Of a stretch of DNA of 64,000 nt, positions 36,035 through 45,891 are shown piece by piece. The translations under genes and the position numbers were made by a program. Source of the stretch: Akkermansia muciniphila. Lineage in GTDB: Bacteria > Verrucomicrobiota > Verrucomicrobiia > Verrucomicrobiales > Akkermansiaceae. The notes beneath the pieces were generated by a model. It was not told where the DNA came from. It did no database searches and saw nothing but the letters and a program-made list of their open reading frames with translations. The first letter of the stretch is position 1; each line of letters opens with the position of its first letter. The stretch lies in contig NZ_PJKB01000002.1 of assembly GCF_002884975.1 (NCBI RefSeq), positions 1-64,000 of the forward strand, read 5' to 3'.

Positions 36035-37156
36035 TTACCCCAGGAGAGGTGCGCTTTTCACGTTCTCCATCCATTTCCTGTACAGGTCCGGGGAGATTTC
36101 AGAGGGCTTGATTTCCGAGCGCTCTCCCCAGAAGACCGCCGTGTGCAGCACGGGAATGCCCACGGCTTCCAGATGGCGGTCAATCGCCGCCTTATGGGCA
36201 AGCACGGCATTTTTTTCCAGGCCGTGCACCACGCCCATGATTTGCGCCCCGCCGAAGATGTCTCCTCCGGTTCTCCAGTAACAATGGGTCATGCAGATGT
36301 GGCGTCCGCATTCCGCTCCGGCCCGGATTTCCATGCCGGCGGGAACCGTCCAGTGGAACAGCCCGTTGTATTTGGTAACGGGGCCGTCATTCGTTTTGGC
36401 CCGTACATGTTCCAGGAAGGTGGCGAAGCGGCCGATGACCTGCTTCCGGTCCAGTTCTTCCGCCGTGCGGCAGTATTCCTCCGTTTCCATGCCTGTCTGG
36501 GCGGCGCGGAGGGACCAGGGGTCTTCCACCATTTCTTCCGGCCTGAGCTGTTCCTTGACGGAAAGGAGCACCTTCCATTCCTGCCCGGTGAGGGAAACGG
36601 TTTTCGTTTCCTGCATGGGAGCCGGCTCCGGCGTCTTGTCCCCGGGCTGGAGGCCCCTGCGGCGCATGTGACCCACCCCCAGCGCAAAGACGCCGCGGGC
36701 GGGCAGCAGAACGTAGTCCTCCGCGCCGATGTGGTGTTTGAGAATATCGCAGTGTTCCTCCAGTGTTCCGCAGCCCACGGGCACCTTGACCGTGGTCCAG
36801 AGCCTGTAGCGGGAGCCGGGATTGGAGGCGTCCGTGTTGCGGAGCACCACGTGCCCCGTGAAGGGGTCCTGCTCCTTCATCCAGTCGAAGGCCGCATCCA
36901 GGTTCTCCTCCGGCAGGGACCAGGCCACCAGGGCCCCCTGCGCCAGCTTGGTAGCCAGCAGCGTCTGGCGCACGCGGCGCACCACCCCGGCCTCCATCAT
37001 GGCTTTCAGGCGTTCAATGACCACAGGGACCGGATGGCCGCATTGCTCGGAGATAGCATGGAAGGGCAGGCGGCGGAACCCCTTGACGCGGTCTTCCGCC
37101 ACCATCAGGATGTCCGTATTGACGGGATCGTTCGGAGAGGAGGGAATGCTGTTCAT
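36035..37156 (-). CDS. Two-domain protein like siroheme decarboxylase (AhbA-AhbB type)
   Basis: The 373-residue protein looks like two Lrp/AsnC-type units in one chain. The N-half has a winged-helix-like segment (ISEQCGHPVPVVIERLKAM, then VVRRVRQ) and an RLWTTVKVP strand. The C-half (about 185-373) has a second helical unit (GRFATFLEHV) and the segments CMTHCYWR near residue 290 and IMGVVHG near 308, which echo the SHCYxR and MVHG motifs of siroheme decarboxylase subunits used in the alternative haem pathway. Normal AhbA and AhbB are separate proteins. A plain Lrp-type regulator is the alternative. The next gene upstream, RNase G, ends in a terminator eight bases from this ATG. Confidence 0.6.
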   Translation of the reverse strand: MNSIPSSPNDPVNTDILMVAEDRVKGFRRLPFHAISEQCGHPVPVVIERLKAMMEAGVVRRVRQTLLATKLAQGALVAWSLPEENLDAAFDWMKEQDPFTGHVVLRNTDASNPGSRYRLWTTVKVPVGCGTLEEHCDILKHHIGAEDYVLLPARGVFALGVGHMRRRGLQPGDKTPEPAPMQETKTVSLTGQEWKVLLSVKEQLRPEEMVEDPWSLRAAQTGMETEEYCRTAEELDRKQVIGRFATFLEHVRAKTNDGPVTKYNGLFHWTVPAGMEIRAGAECGRHICMTHCYWRTGGDIFGGAQIMGVVHGLEKNAVLAHKAAIDRHLEAVGIPVLHTAVFWGERSEIKPSEISPDLYRKWMENVKSAPLLG

Positions 37157-37164
37157 GACGGGTC

Positions 37165-37197
37165 AAAAAAGGGCCGGGCGATGGTGTCGCCCGGCCC
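37165..37197 (-). terminator. RNase G terminator
   Basis: Ten-bp GC arms (37188-37197 and 37171-37180) and a run of six T on the minus strand. It lies 22 bases after the RNase G stop and 8 bases before the next ATG. Confidence 0.9.
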
Positions 37198-37219
37198 GGA
37201 AAGCCGGAGTTGTTTCGTG

Positions 37220-38815
37220 TTACTGCCCGGACTGGTACAGGGCCTTGTTGTCGTACCGGGCGTCGTAAATGGCGAAGGATTCGCGGTGCTGGTTGTGGTC
37301 TCCGCGGAAGATAAGCCTGCCGCTGTGCTGGCGTTCCAGCTCCATGAGCAGGCTGGCGTCTTCATTCTTGAAGCGGGAGAGCACTTCCGAGTTCACGACG
37401 ATGACCATGTCCCCGATGGTGTCCCGGTATTTCTGGATGCAGGCGTAAATCTGGCGCTGAATTTCCACGCTCATGGTCATCACGGATTTGACGCGTCCGC
37501 GGCCTGCGCAGTACGGGCATGGATCATGGACGGATTCCCGGAGGCTTTCATTGAGCCGCTGGCGGGTCATTTCCATCAGGCCGATGGGGGTGATCTGGAG
37601 CACCTGGGTCTTGGCCTTGTCACGCTTCAGGCGGTCCTTCATGGCCTTGTACACGGCCTGCTGGTCCTTCCGGTGGCGCATGTCGATGAAGTCCACCACC
37701 ACCAGGCCGCCGATGTTGCGCAGGCGGAGCTGGCGGGCGATTTCATAGGCCGCTTCCAGGTTGGTATCCAGGATGGTCTTGTCCAGGTCCTTGGTGCCCT
37801 TGTTGCGCCCGGTGTTCACGTCAATGGCGATCAGGGCTTCCGTCTCGTCAATCACCAGGTAGCCGCCGCAGGGCAGGAGCACCTGGCGCTGGAAGGCTTC
37901 ATTGATTTGTTTTTCAATCCCCAGTTCTTCAAAGATGGGCGTGCGCACGGGGAAGTGCTGGATGTGGCGTTTGGCGCGGCGGGAGATTTTCCCCGCGATG
38001 GAGCGCATGTGCTCCGTGGTTTCCGCGTCGTCGCAGATGATGTTGTCCACGGTGTCCGTCAGGAAATCCCGGGCCGTGCGTTCAATCAGGTCCGGTTCCT
38101 TGTACACGCAGACGGGGGCGGCGTTGGCCTCCTTCTTTTCCTCCACGCCGTACCATTGCTCCAGCAGCATGGCGAGGTCGCGGACAAAGTGGCGGTAACG
38201 CTGGCCCTGGGCCACCGTGCGCATGATGATGCCCATGCCGTCCGGCACGTTCAGCTTCTGCATGATTTGGCGCAGGCGCAGGCGTTCCTTGGGGTCTTCA
38301 ATCTTGCGGGAAATGCCGAACTGGTCCGTGAAGGGCATCAGGACCAGGTAGCGGCCCGCCAGGGAAACATTCGTGGTGACGCGGGGTCCCTTGGTGCCGA
38401 TGGGGCCCTTGGTGACCTGCACCATGATTTCGGAACCAATGGGATAGATGTCCGGAATGTCCTTGGACGTGATTTTGCGCTGCTGCTTCTTCGGCCGCCC
38501 TTCGCGTTCGATTTCTTCCAGGCTGGAGTCCAGCGCAGCGGGCAGGGCGTCCCAGAAGTGGAGGAAGGCGTTCTTTTCCTGGCCGATGTCCACGAACATG
38601 GCCTTCAGGCCCGGTTCAATGTTTTTGACGCGGCCCTTGAAGATGCCGCCTACGATATTGTCTTCGCCTTCGCGCTCAATGGTGTATTCTTCCAGTACGC
38701 CGTTTTCCAGGAGGGCCACGCGGCGTTCGAGTTTTTCAGCGTTGATGATGATAGTGGAACCTTCCATGGGATCACAGGATCCGAAGCCGAAGGCTCGTTT
38801 AATTTTCTTAAGCAT
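37220..38815 (-). CDS. rng: Ribonuclease E/G
   Basis: The 531-residue protein starts best at ATG 38815; a GTG at 38827 is also in frame. Order of domains: short basic N-terminus, S1 RNA-binding domain (GGIFKGRVKNIEPGLKAMFVD near residue 55), RNase H-like and DNase I-like parts with the metal-binding motifs IDVNTG and VDFIDM, then the zinc link CPYCAGRG. It makes endonucleolytic cuts in 5S/16S precursor and mRNA. It lacks the long scaffold tail of RNase E, so RNase G is the better name. It sits just downstream of mreB on the same strand, as in many bacteria where rng follows mre genes. Confidence 0.93.
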   Translation of the reverse strand: MLKKIKRAFGFGSCDPMEGSTIIINAEKLERRVALLENGVLEEYTIEREGEDNIVGGIFKGRVKNIEPGLKAMFVDIGQEKNAFLHFWDALPAALDSSLEEIEREGRPKKQQRKITSKDIPDIYPIGSEIMVQVTKGPIGTKGPRVTTNVSLAGRYLVLMPFTDQFGISRKIEDPKERLRLRQIMQKLNVPDGMGIIMRTVAQGQRYRHFVRDLAMLLEQWYGVEEKKEANAAPVCVYKEPDLIERTARDFLTDTVDNIICDDAETTEHMRSIAGKISRRAKRHIQHFPVRTPIFEELGIEKQINEAFQRQVLLPCGGYLVIDETEALIAIDVNTGRNKGTKDLDKTILDTNLEAAYEIARQLRLRNIGGLVVVDFIDMRHRKDQQAVYKAMKDRLKRDKAKTQVLQITPIGLMEMTRQRLNESLRESVHDPCPYCAGRGRVKSVMTMSVEIQRQIYACIQKYRDTIGDMVIVVNSEVLSRFKNEDASLLMELERQHSGRLIFRGDHNQHRESFAIYDARYDNKALYQSGQ

Positions 38816-39012
38816 TTTTGTAAACACGGGGTGTGAATAAGCTAGGGTGTGCTATTGCCCGCAATGTTCCCGGGGGGCCGTCTCCCGTCAGGAGCGGCTG
38901 GAGTTCAAGCTGTAGAGATGGCCGGAAAGGGAGCATGCAGGCAGATGCGTGGATGTGATGCGGCAGTACGTCAGGGGACAAACCCGGAGCGGTGGCTCCG
39001 GAGGTTCCGTCT

Positions 39013-40044
39013 TCAGTCTTCCGCGTCAGTAACATTAGTGAAGAAGTCCAGTTCCTGAAGGGCTTTTCCGGTACCTTCCGCAACGGCGCTCAGCGGATCT
39101 TCCGCAATGTGGATGGGCAGGCCGGTCTGCTCATGAAGGAGCTGGTCCAGCCCGCGCAGCAGGGCGCCTCCGCCGGCCAGAACGATACCCCGGTCCACGA
39201 GGTCGGCGGCCAGTTCGGGGGGGCAGCGTTCCAAAGTCGTCCGCACGGCGTCAACAATCGTGTTGAGTTGTTCCGTGAGCGCTTCACGCACTTCTTCTGA
39301 TCGGATCGTCACTGTCTTGGGCAGGCCCGCGACCAGGTCGCGGCCCTTGACCTCGATAGAGAGTTCCTGGGGCAGGGGATAAGCGGAGCCGATGCGGATT
39401 TTGATGTCCTCGGCGGTGCGTTCCCCGACCATAAGATTGTAGGTTCTCCTCATGTAGGAGATGATGGCGTCATCCAGCTCATCCCCGGCGCAGCGTACGG
39501 AACGGCTGTAAACGATGCCGGAGAGGGAAATAAGCGCCACTTCCGTGGTGCCCCCGCCGATGTCCACGATCATGTTGCCCGCGGCTTCCTGGACCGGAAG
39601 GCCCACGCCGATGGCGGCGGCCATGGGTTCCTCAATCAGGTGCACGCGGCGCGCGCCTGCCGCTTCCGCGGATTCCTTAACGGCTCTGCGTTCCACTTCC
39701 GTAATGCCGGAGGGAATGGCGATGAGCACGCGGGGCTTGATCAGGTAATACCTGGCGGTAGCCTTTTTGATGAAGTAACGGAGCATTTCCTCCGTGATGT
39801 AGAAGTCGGCAATGACGCCGTCCTTCAGCGGCCGGATGGCCGTGACGGAGCCGGGGGTGCGGCCCAGCATGCGCTTGGCTTCGTCCCCCACGGCCAGAAC
39901 CTTGTCTCCCTTGACGGCGACGACCGAGGGCTCGCGCAGAACAATGCCCTGGTCCTTGACGTTGACCAGCGTATTGGCGGTTCCCAGGTCAATGCCAATG
40001 TCATAGGAGAAAAGTTTGACAATTTTCTGAAAGAAAGATGACAT
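39013..40044 (-). CDS. mreB: Rod-shape actin homologue MreB
   Basis: The 343-residue protein has all actin-fold signatures: phosphate-1 [11 protein letters not shown] near residue 17, the connect-1 region, phosphate-2 [13 protein letters not shown] near residue 167, and the adenosine motif [13 protein letters not shown] near 290. It assembles as membrane-bound filaments directing sidewall peptidoglycan synthesis in rod or oval cells. mreC and mreD are not in the visible order; RNase G lies 197 bases downstream. Length is usual. Confidence 0.98.
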   Translation of the reverse strand: MSSFFQKIVKLFSYDIGIDLGTANTLVNVKDQGIVLREPSVVAVKGDKVLAVGDEAKRMLGRTPGSVTAIRPLKDGVIADFYITEEMLRYFIKKATARYYLIKPRVLIAIPSGITEVERRAVKESAEAAGARRVHLIEEPMAAAIGVGLPVQEAAGNMIVDIGGGTTEVALISLSGIVYSRSVRCAGDELDDAIISYMRRTYNLMVGERTAEDIKIRIGSAYPLPQELSIEVKGRDLVAGLPKTVTIRSEEVREALTEQLNTIVDAVRTTLERCPPELAADLVDRGIVLAGGGALLRGLDQLLHEQTGLPIHIAEDPLSAVAEGTGKALQELDFFTNVTDAED

Positions 40045-40318
40045 AAAAAACTAGTGGATAAAGGCGTAGTCCTGAAACAGCCGGGGGGAGGAACGCCACG
40101 CTTTTTCCTTTTCACGGGACTGAAAGCCTGGCACCCGGACCGGGGCTGCGGGATAATCCCGTACAGGACGAATCGACTATGAAAAAACATGCCTTCCAGG
40201 TCAAGCGGAAGATGCCGGATGACATATGTATTTGCATTATCTGCAAGGATGTACTATACGAATGAAAGATGGCGGTGATGTTTCTCCGTATATCAAAATT
40301 ACATTCACTATTCCATTT

Positions 40319-43057
40319 ATGAAAGTCACTCCCATTCTGACGGCGGCAGCATGCCTGGCCGGTTCCTTCTCTCTTTATGCCGACACGGTTTCCGACCAGG
40401 AGGAAGCTGCGTCATCCACGGGAGCCTATTCCGTGGCGGGAGCCCTGCGACTGCCGGAAAACATAACGAAAAGGGATGTCTACGGCATGAACGTGGGCTG
40501 GAAGCTGTTCAAGGGGAAGAATGCCCCGGAGGGGGTGACCAGTCCCGATTTTAACGATTCCTCCTGGGAATCCGTCAATCTCCCCAACGGCATTGAGCTT
40601 CTCCCGGAAGAAGCCAGCGGCTGTTCCAACTACCAGGGCCCGGTATGGTACCGGAAGACGTTCACGCCCCCCGCCCGGCTGGAAGGGAAGAGGAACACCC
40701 TGTATTTTGAAGGCATCATGGGGAAGAGCGAGATTTGGGTGAACGGTGAAAAGGCCGCGGAACATTTTGGCGGGTATCTTCCCGTGATTGTTAACCTGGA
40801 CAAGTGGCTGAAGCCGGGGCAAAAGAACGTCATCGTCGTGAAAACGGACAATTCCAACGACGGTTCCTATCCTCCCGGCAAGCCCCAGGAGGGTCTGGAT
40901 TTCGCCTACTTTGGGGGCATTTACCGTGACGTTTACCTGATTTCCACCGGGCCCGTGTACATCACGGACCCGAACGAGGCCGGAACCGTGGCAGGGGGCG
41001 GCGTCTTTTTCCGGACGGAATCCCTTGATTCCCGCACCCGCAAGGGCAAGGTGGGAGTGAAGGTGCAGGTGGCCAACGATACGGACAAGGAACAGAAGGT
41101 GCGCGTGCAGGCGCTGATGACGGACCCCAAGGGCGTGGACCCCGTAGGAGAGACGGCCCCGCTGGTCATTCCGCCCCATTCCACGGGTGAGGTGGATATT
41201 CCCCTGGTGATCTCCAATGTGAAGCCGTGGTCACCGGACAATCCCAACCTGTACACCCTGAGCGTGGAAGTGTGGAATGCCGCGGGAGGGAATAATGCCA
41301 AGGACCCGGCCCATCTGCTGGACAACCGTTCCATGAGGGTGGGCGTCCGCACGGTGGAAATTACGGAAAAGGGGCTGGTGCTGAACGGCTCCCTGTTCCC
41401 TGAAAAACTGATTGGCGGCAACAGGCACCAGGATTTTGCCCGGCTGGGGAATGCCGCGCCCAACAACCTGCAATGGCAGGACGCCGTAAAGCTGAGGAAG
41501 GCAGGCATGCGCGTAATCCGCAGTGCCCATTATCCGCAGGACCCGGCCTTCATGGACGCCTGCGACCGCCTGGGCCTCTTTGTCATCGTCGCCACGCCGG
41601 GCTGGCAGTTCTGGGGCAAGGGGCCTTTTGCTGACCGGGTTTATGACGACATCCGCCAGATGGTGCGCCGGGACAGGAACCATCCCTCCGTGATGATGTG
41701 GGAGCCCATTTTGAACGAGACCCATTACCCGGCGGATTTCGCCAAGAAGGCCCGCGACCTGGTGCATGAGGAATACCCGTATAAGGGCTGTTACACCGCT
41801 TGTGACGCGGTGGCCCAGGGCAACCAGTATTACGAGGTGCTGTACGCCCACCCGGCCACGGGGGACAAGCACTGGTCCATCAAGGAGCGGAAGGACAGCA
41901 AGCCGTATTTCACCCGTGAATTCGGGGATAACGTGGACACCTGGTCCGCCCACAATTCCACCTCCCGCGCGGCACGGCACTGGGGTGAAGTCCCCATGAT
42001 GGTGCAGGCCCTCCATTACCTCAAGACTCCCTTCCCGTACACCACGTATGACACCCTGGACGCCGCGCCGGCCTACCACTTCGGCGGTTGCCTGTGGCAT
42101 CCCTTCGACCACCAGCGCGGTTATCATCCGGACCCCTTCTACGGCGGCATTCTGGATGCCTTCCGCCAGCCCAAGACCTCTTATTACGCCTTCATGTCCC
42201 AGCGGCCCCAGAAAACGCGTAACGAGCTCGGCTCCGGTCCCGTGGTGTACATTGCCAACGAGTGCACGCCCTTTTCCCCGGAAGACGTGACGGTGTTTTC
42301 CAACTGTGATTCCGTCCGCCTGAGCGTCAACGGAGGCGCGCCGGTGGAAAAGAAGGTGGCGTCCTATCCCAACGGCCTTAAGCGCGTTCCCGTCGTGTTC
42401 CCGAAAGCCTGGGATTTCATGGAAAACAAGAAGCTTGCCCGTGCCGGCAAGGAAGGCGCGGTGAAGCTGGTGGCGGAAGGCCTGATTAACGGCAAGGTGG
42501 TGACCAGGCATGAAGTGCGCCCGGCCCGCAGGGCGGAAAAAATCCGCCTGCGCCTGGACCGTGAGGAAGGCGTGGAGCTGTGCGCCAACGGTTCCGACGT
42601 GTTTGCCGTGGTGGCGGAAGTCACGGATGGCCGCGGAACGGTGAAACGCCTGAATGATGAGGAACTCGTCTTTTCCGTGGAAGGTCCTGCCGAGCTGCTG
42701 ACGGATTCACCGGACGGTACCCTCACCCAGCCCGTCAAGTGGGGCTCCGCTCCGGCGCTGGTGCGCCTGGGCACGAAGCCCGGCACGGTGAAGGTGAAGG
42801 CCTCCGTGAAGCATCCCGGCTCCCAAAAACCCGTTTCCGGCGTCTTAAAGTTTGACACGAAGGCTCCCGGGTTGAAAATGCTCTTCACGGAAGATGCCGT
42901 AGGCAGGGCGAAGAAGAACGCCGGCGTGCCGTCTTCTGCGGCGGCGCCTGCTTCCGAACGGGAGAAATCCCTCCAGATGGAGCTGGAAAAGGTGCGCCAT
43001 GAACTCAATACCCTGCGCAATGACAAGGTAAGCGCCCAGCAGACACACTTTGAATAA
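40319..43057 (+). CDS. Secreted glycoside hydrolase family 2 (beta-galactosidase-like)
   Basis: From ATG 40319 the 912-residue enzyme has a signal peptide (ILTAAACLAGSFSLYA). Domains in order: sugar-binding jelly roll (about 55-220), Ig-like domain (about 230-340), TIM barrel (about 345-640), then C-terminal beta domains and a coiled-coil-like tail (LQMELEKVRHELNTLRN). The acid/base is E467 in WEPILNETHY and the nucleophile E534 in FTREFGD. It removes terminal beta-linked sugars, probably from mucin or plant glycans, outside the cytoplasm; beta-galactosidase versus other GH2 activities cannot be settled by eye. The ORF opens at 40226, but that start would misplace the signal peptide. Confidence 0.92.
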   Translation: MKVTPILTAAACLAGSFSLYADTVSDQEEAASSTGAYSVAGALRLPENITKRDVYGMNVGWKLFKGKNAPEGVTSPDFNDSSWESVNLPNGIELLPEEASGCSNYQGPVWYRKTFTPPARLEGKRNTLYFEGIMGKSEIWVNGEKAAEHFGGYLPVIVNLDKWLKPGQKNVIVVKTDNSNDGSYPPGKPQEGLDFAYFGGIYRDVYLISTGPVYITDPNEAGTVAGGGVFFRTESLDSRTRKGKVGVKVQVANDTDKEQKVRVQALMTDPKGVDPVGETAPLVIPPHSTGEVDIPLVISNVKPWSPDNPNLYTLSVEVWNAAGGNNAKDPAHLLDNRSMRVGVRTVEITEKGLVLNGSLFPEKLIGGNRHQDFARLGNAAPNNLQWQDAVKLRKAGMRVIRSAHYPQDPAFMDACDRLGLFVIVATPGWQFWGKGPFADRVYDDIRQMVRRDRNHPSVMMWEPILNETHYPADFAKKARDLVHEEYPYKGCYTACDAVAQGNQYYEVLYAHPATGDKHWSIKERKDSKPYFTREFGDNVDTWSAHNSTSRAARHWGEVPMMVQALHYLKTPFPYTTYDTLDAAPAYHFGGCLWHPFDHQRGYHPDPFYGGILDAFRQPKTSYYAFMSQRPQKTRNELGSGPVVYIANECTPFSPEDVTVFSNCDSVRLSVNGGAPVEKKVASYPNGLKRVPVVFPKAWDFMENKKLARAGKEGAVKLVAEGLINGKVVTRHEVRPARRAEKIRLRLDREEGVELCANGSDVFAVVAEVTDGRGTVKRLNDEELVFSVEGPAELLTDSPDGTLTQPVKWGSAPALVRLGTKPGTVKVKASVKHPGSQKPVSGVLKFDTKAPGLKMLFTEDAVGRAKKNAGVPSSAAAPASEREKSLQMELEKVRHELNTLRNDKVSAQQTHFE

Positions 43058-43071
43058 GGGAAGGCCGCGCC

Positions 43072-43542
43072 ATGCTGAGAGAAAAAATAGTCCGTATCTG
43101 CCTGCTCCTGCTCCGGCTGGGAATGGGGGGCTTTTTTCTCTTTGTGGCGGGGCGCAAGCTGTTCCACCTGGACCAGCTCCAGGCGACTATTGACCGGTTC
43201 GCCATTTTCCCGGAGGCCTGGGGGCATCCCCTCGCCTGCCTGGGGGTGGCGTGCGAGATAGTGGTAGGGCTGGGGCTTCTGTTCCGCAGAACCTGCGCCG
43301 GCGCCGCGCTGCTGGGCAGTGCGCTGACGTTCACGTTTGTGGCCCTCTTTGTGCAGGGCTGGATCAGGGGGCTTTCCCTCTCCTGCAACTGCATCGGCGT
43401 GGAAAGGGAGGTGACCAGCTATCCCTTTGAAGTGGCGTGGAGGCTGGGGCTGTTCCTGCTGATGCTGGTGATCCTGTGGAACTCCTGCCGCAAGGGGAAG
43501 ACGTATTTCAATGTGACGCGCCTGGATTTCAGTGAGATGTGA
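43072..43542 (+). CDS. MauE/DoxX-like membrane protein
   Basis: The 156-residue protein has four hydrophobic segments and the layout of the MauE/DoxX family: an early Gly-rich helix (GMGGFFLFVAGRKLFHLD), a Pro-Leu-Ala-Cys turn, and a CNCIG segment near residue 103 between helices three and four. Relatives act in membrane redox or quinone reactions. Translation starts 14 bases after the GH2 stop with an AAGGGAAGG leader, so it is coupled to the GH2 gene. Confidence 0.7.
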   Translation: MLREKIVRICLLLLRLGMGGFFLFVAGRKLFHLDQLQATIDRFAIFPEAWGHPLACLGVACEIVVGLGLLFRRTCAGAALLGSALTFTFVALFVQGWIRGLSLSCNCIGVEREVTSYPFEVAWRLGLFLLMLVILWNSCRKGKTYFNVTRLDFSEM

Positions 43543-43845
43543 GGGAAGGGCGGAATGATTTAAGTTTTTTGGGAGACAGGCTGTCCTGATGAAAGAGGGC
43601 CGGGAGACGGAAAGCGGAGTATGGGGCCGGCAGGAGAGGTGGCCTGTACGGTGAACGAATTCCCCAATTGTTCCCGGTGGCGCGGCCATCGAAAAACGGG
43701 CTGGAAGGATAATGTTTCCGTGATATGCAGAAGGCATCCAGCTGGCTTATTGCTGCTGCCGTCTTTCCCATGCAGGTAAAAAACCAGGGCAACCTCCGCA
43801 GAAGCTGCCCTGAAAACGGTTGGCCGCACTTTGCCCAGCACCGTC
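43543..43845. other. Intergenic region between convergent genes
   Basis: About 300 bases with no credible gene; the only structured element seen is the M42 peptidase terminator at its right end. Confidence 0.6.
43778..43812 (-). terminator. Terminator of the M42 peptidase gene
   Basis: Seven-bp arms (43806-43812 and 43785-43791) with a 14-base loop, then a run of six T on the minus strand. Confidence 0.72.
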
Positions 43846-44925
43846 TTACAGCTTGTGGCCGAAGGTGTCTTCCGGCTTCAGGGACTTGATCAGTTCCAGC
43901 AGGAGCTTGACGGTGTTTTCCACGTCCGTGAGGGCCGCCGTCTCCACCGGGGAGTGCATGTAGCGCAGGGGCACGGATACCAGGGCGGAGGCTACGCCGT
44001 TGCGGGAAACGTAGATGCTGTCCGTATCCGTTCCGGTGCGGCGTCCGGCGGCTTCATGCTGGAGCGGGATCTTGTTCTTGTCCGCCACGATTTCCAGGCG
44101 CGCCACCAGATTGGGATGGTTGGCCGTGCCGTGGATGACCGCGGGGCCGCCGCCCAGCTTGATGTCTCCAAATTTGCCCTTGTCCAGTCCGGGGGAGTCC
44201 GTTGCGTGCGTCACGTCAATGCAGATAGCCGCGTCCGGACGCAAGCGGTGGGTAATCATTCCCGCGCCGATGCAGCCCACTTCCTCCTGGACGGCGTTCA
44301 CGAGCGCTACATTCCAGGCGAGGGGCTTTTTCAGCTTGCACAGTTTCCTGGCTATTTCCGAGAGAATGAAGCCGCTCAACCGGTTGTCCAGGGCGCGGCA
44401 CACCAGCTTGCTTTCATTCATCAGCATGGGGCCGTCGCAATAGACGCCCACATGGCCCACGCGCAGGCCGAGTTCCGCCACCTCCTTGTCAGAGGAGGCG
44501 CCTACGTCAACGTAGATTTCCCATATTTTAGGTTCCTTCTCACCGGGCTCCCGCAGATGGATGGCCGTGTTTCCGGTTACGCCCATCACTTCCCCCTGGG
44601 AACCCAGGAAGCGCACGCGGCGGCCGCGGGCAATGGCCGTATCCGTGCCGCCCACGCGCTCCACGTACAGGAAGCCGTCCTTGGTGATATGGCGGATCAT
44701 GAATCCGATTTCATCAGCATGGGCTTCAATCATCAGCGTGGGGGCGTCCTCCGCGTCCGCGTGGACAACGGCCCAGGTATTGCCGTAGGTATCGCACTGG
44801 ACGTCTTCCGTATACTTGCGCAGTTCATCCGCCCAAATGCGCTGGGCGTCTATTTCAAACCCGGAGGGGCTGGGCGTTTCCAGAAGTTCCGTTAAAAATT
44901 CAAGGCTGTCGTCGCTGATCTTCAT
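43846..44925 (-). CDS. M42-family metallo-aminopeptidase
   Basis: The 359-residue protein begins at ATG 44925. M42 enzymes are large self-compartmentalising dodecamers that trim peptides and use two metals. Visible motifs: TPSPSGFE near residue 13, the metal His-Asp pair in EAHADEIGFM, the catalytic Glu pair in QEEVGCIGA, DVTHATDSPG, and the late metal-binding MHSPVETA. Length is typical (about 350). There is no signal peptide, so it is cytosolic. It is monocistronic with its own terminator and convergent with the MauE-like gene. Confidence 0.93.
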   Translation of the reverse strand: MKISDDSLEFLTELLETPSPSGFEIDAQRIWADELRKYTEDVQCDTYGNTWAVVHADAEDAPTLMIEAHADEIGFMIRHITKDGFLYVERVGGTDTAIARGRRVRFLGSQGEVMGVTGNTAIHLREPGEKEPKIWEIYVDVGASSDKEVAELGLRVGHVGVYCDGPMLMNESKLVCRALDNRLSGFILSEIARKLCKLKKPLAWNVALVNAVQEEVGCIGAGMITHRLRPDAAICIDVTHATDSPGLDKGKFGDIKLGGGPAVIHGTANHPNLVARLEIVADKNKIPLQHEAAGRRTGTDTDSIYVSRNGVASALVSVPLRYMHSPVETAALTDVENTVKLLLELIKSLKPEDTFGHKL

Positions 44926-45009
44926 GGCCTGTATAATAGCACTGATCCGGGAGGCGCTCAACAGGAAAGGACGGCTGCGGCATGGAGCCGGAGAGGACGC
45001 CCGCCACGT

Positions 45010-45045
45010 AAAAGGGCCCCGCCCGCATGGGCTGCGGGCGGGGCC
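45010..45045 (-). terminator. Terminator of the purine operon
   Basis: Perfect 13-bp GC arms (45033-45045 and 45015-45027) with a 5-base loop and a run of four T on the minus strand. It lies 28 bases after the last gene of the pur operon. Confidence 0.85.
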
Positions 45046-45072
45046 TGGAAATAAGGCAAAGGCGCGGAGGAA

Positions 45073-45852
45073 TCAGGCCTGCTTGTCTGCGGAAAGTCCC
45101 GCCAGCACGTCCTGCTTGTCCATGATGTATCCGGTGTCCGGATCATGGTACTGCGTGGAGTACACGGAGGTTCTGGCGCTGCCGTAGGGGTCCGCCTCCC
45201 TGGCGATGGGAAGCCGGTCCGACAGGGAGGGGAAGCAACTTTCCACCAGTTCAAAGGTGGTAACGGGTTCCGGAACCAGATTCACGGAGAAGATGCCGCA
45301 TTCCCACGCCTTTTCCACGTCCCTCACCAGGCGGTGCATGGGGTAGAGCTGGTGGCGCTCCAGCAGGAATACTTCCAGTTCCCCGGTTTCTTCCGCGGCT
45401 CTCGTCAGCAGGTCCGCCACGCTCATATCCGTGCCCGTTCCGGTGACTTCCGGCAGGTACACGTTCAGTACGCGCCCGAAGCGGAGGTTGATGAAATCCC
45501 TCAGCTCCGCCAGGGCTGCAAGCCACGGATCCCCGGATTCATGGAGCAGGGGGGAAAGTTCGTTGCCCGTTTCCGGCTGGGTGTCAATGCAGGTGGCGTA
45601 TGTCACCCGTTCCGCCTTTACTTCATGCAGGATGTTGATCAGGTTGTCCACCTGCGCCGTGAAGCGGGCCATGTCTTTCCGGCTGGCGCCGCGCCCTTCC
45701 CAAAGGGAGGGGCAGATGATGACGGCCTGCCCGAAGTCCTTGCCGCGCAGTATGGGCAGGTTGCTTTCATCAATCAGGTAGTCAAAATACCTTTTTGAGG
45801 ACCAGAAGGCGCCGAGGGCGCAGGTGGAACCAATGAGTGCCGTATCTGTCAT
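45073..45852 (-). CDS. Rossmann-fold/SDR-like protein at the end of the pur operon
   Basis: The 259-residue protein is only faintly recognisable. It opens ALIGSTCALGAFWSS, like the nucleotide-binding turn of extended short-chain dehydrogenases. The strand VTYATCIDTQP near residue 82 matches the ISTIDVY segment of that family. A canonical YxxxK active site is not seen. It is 39 bases after purQ on the same strand and before the operon terminator, so it is co-transcribed with the purine genes. Its role is unknown. Confidence 0.65.
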   Translation of the reverse strand: MTDTALIGSTCALGAFWSSKRYFDYLIDESNLPILRGKDFGQAVIICPSLWEGRGASRKDMARFTAQVDNLINILHEVKAERVTYATCIDTQPETGNELSPLLHESGDPWLAALAELRDFINLRFGRVLNVYLPEVTGTGTDMSVADLLTRAAEETGELEVFLLERHQLYPMHRLVRDVEKAWECGIFSVNLVPEPVTTFELVESCFPSLSDRLPIAREADPYGSARTSVYSTQYHDPDTGYIMDKQDVLAGLSADKQA

Positions 45853-45891
45853 GGGGGTGCGGAGGTTGGGCGGTTGAATGGGATGAGGCCG

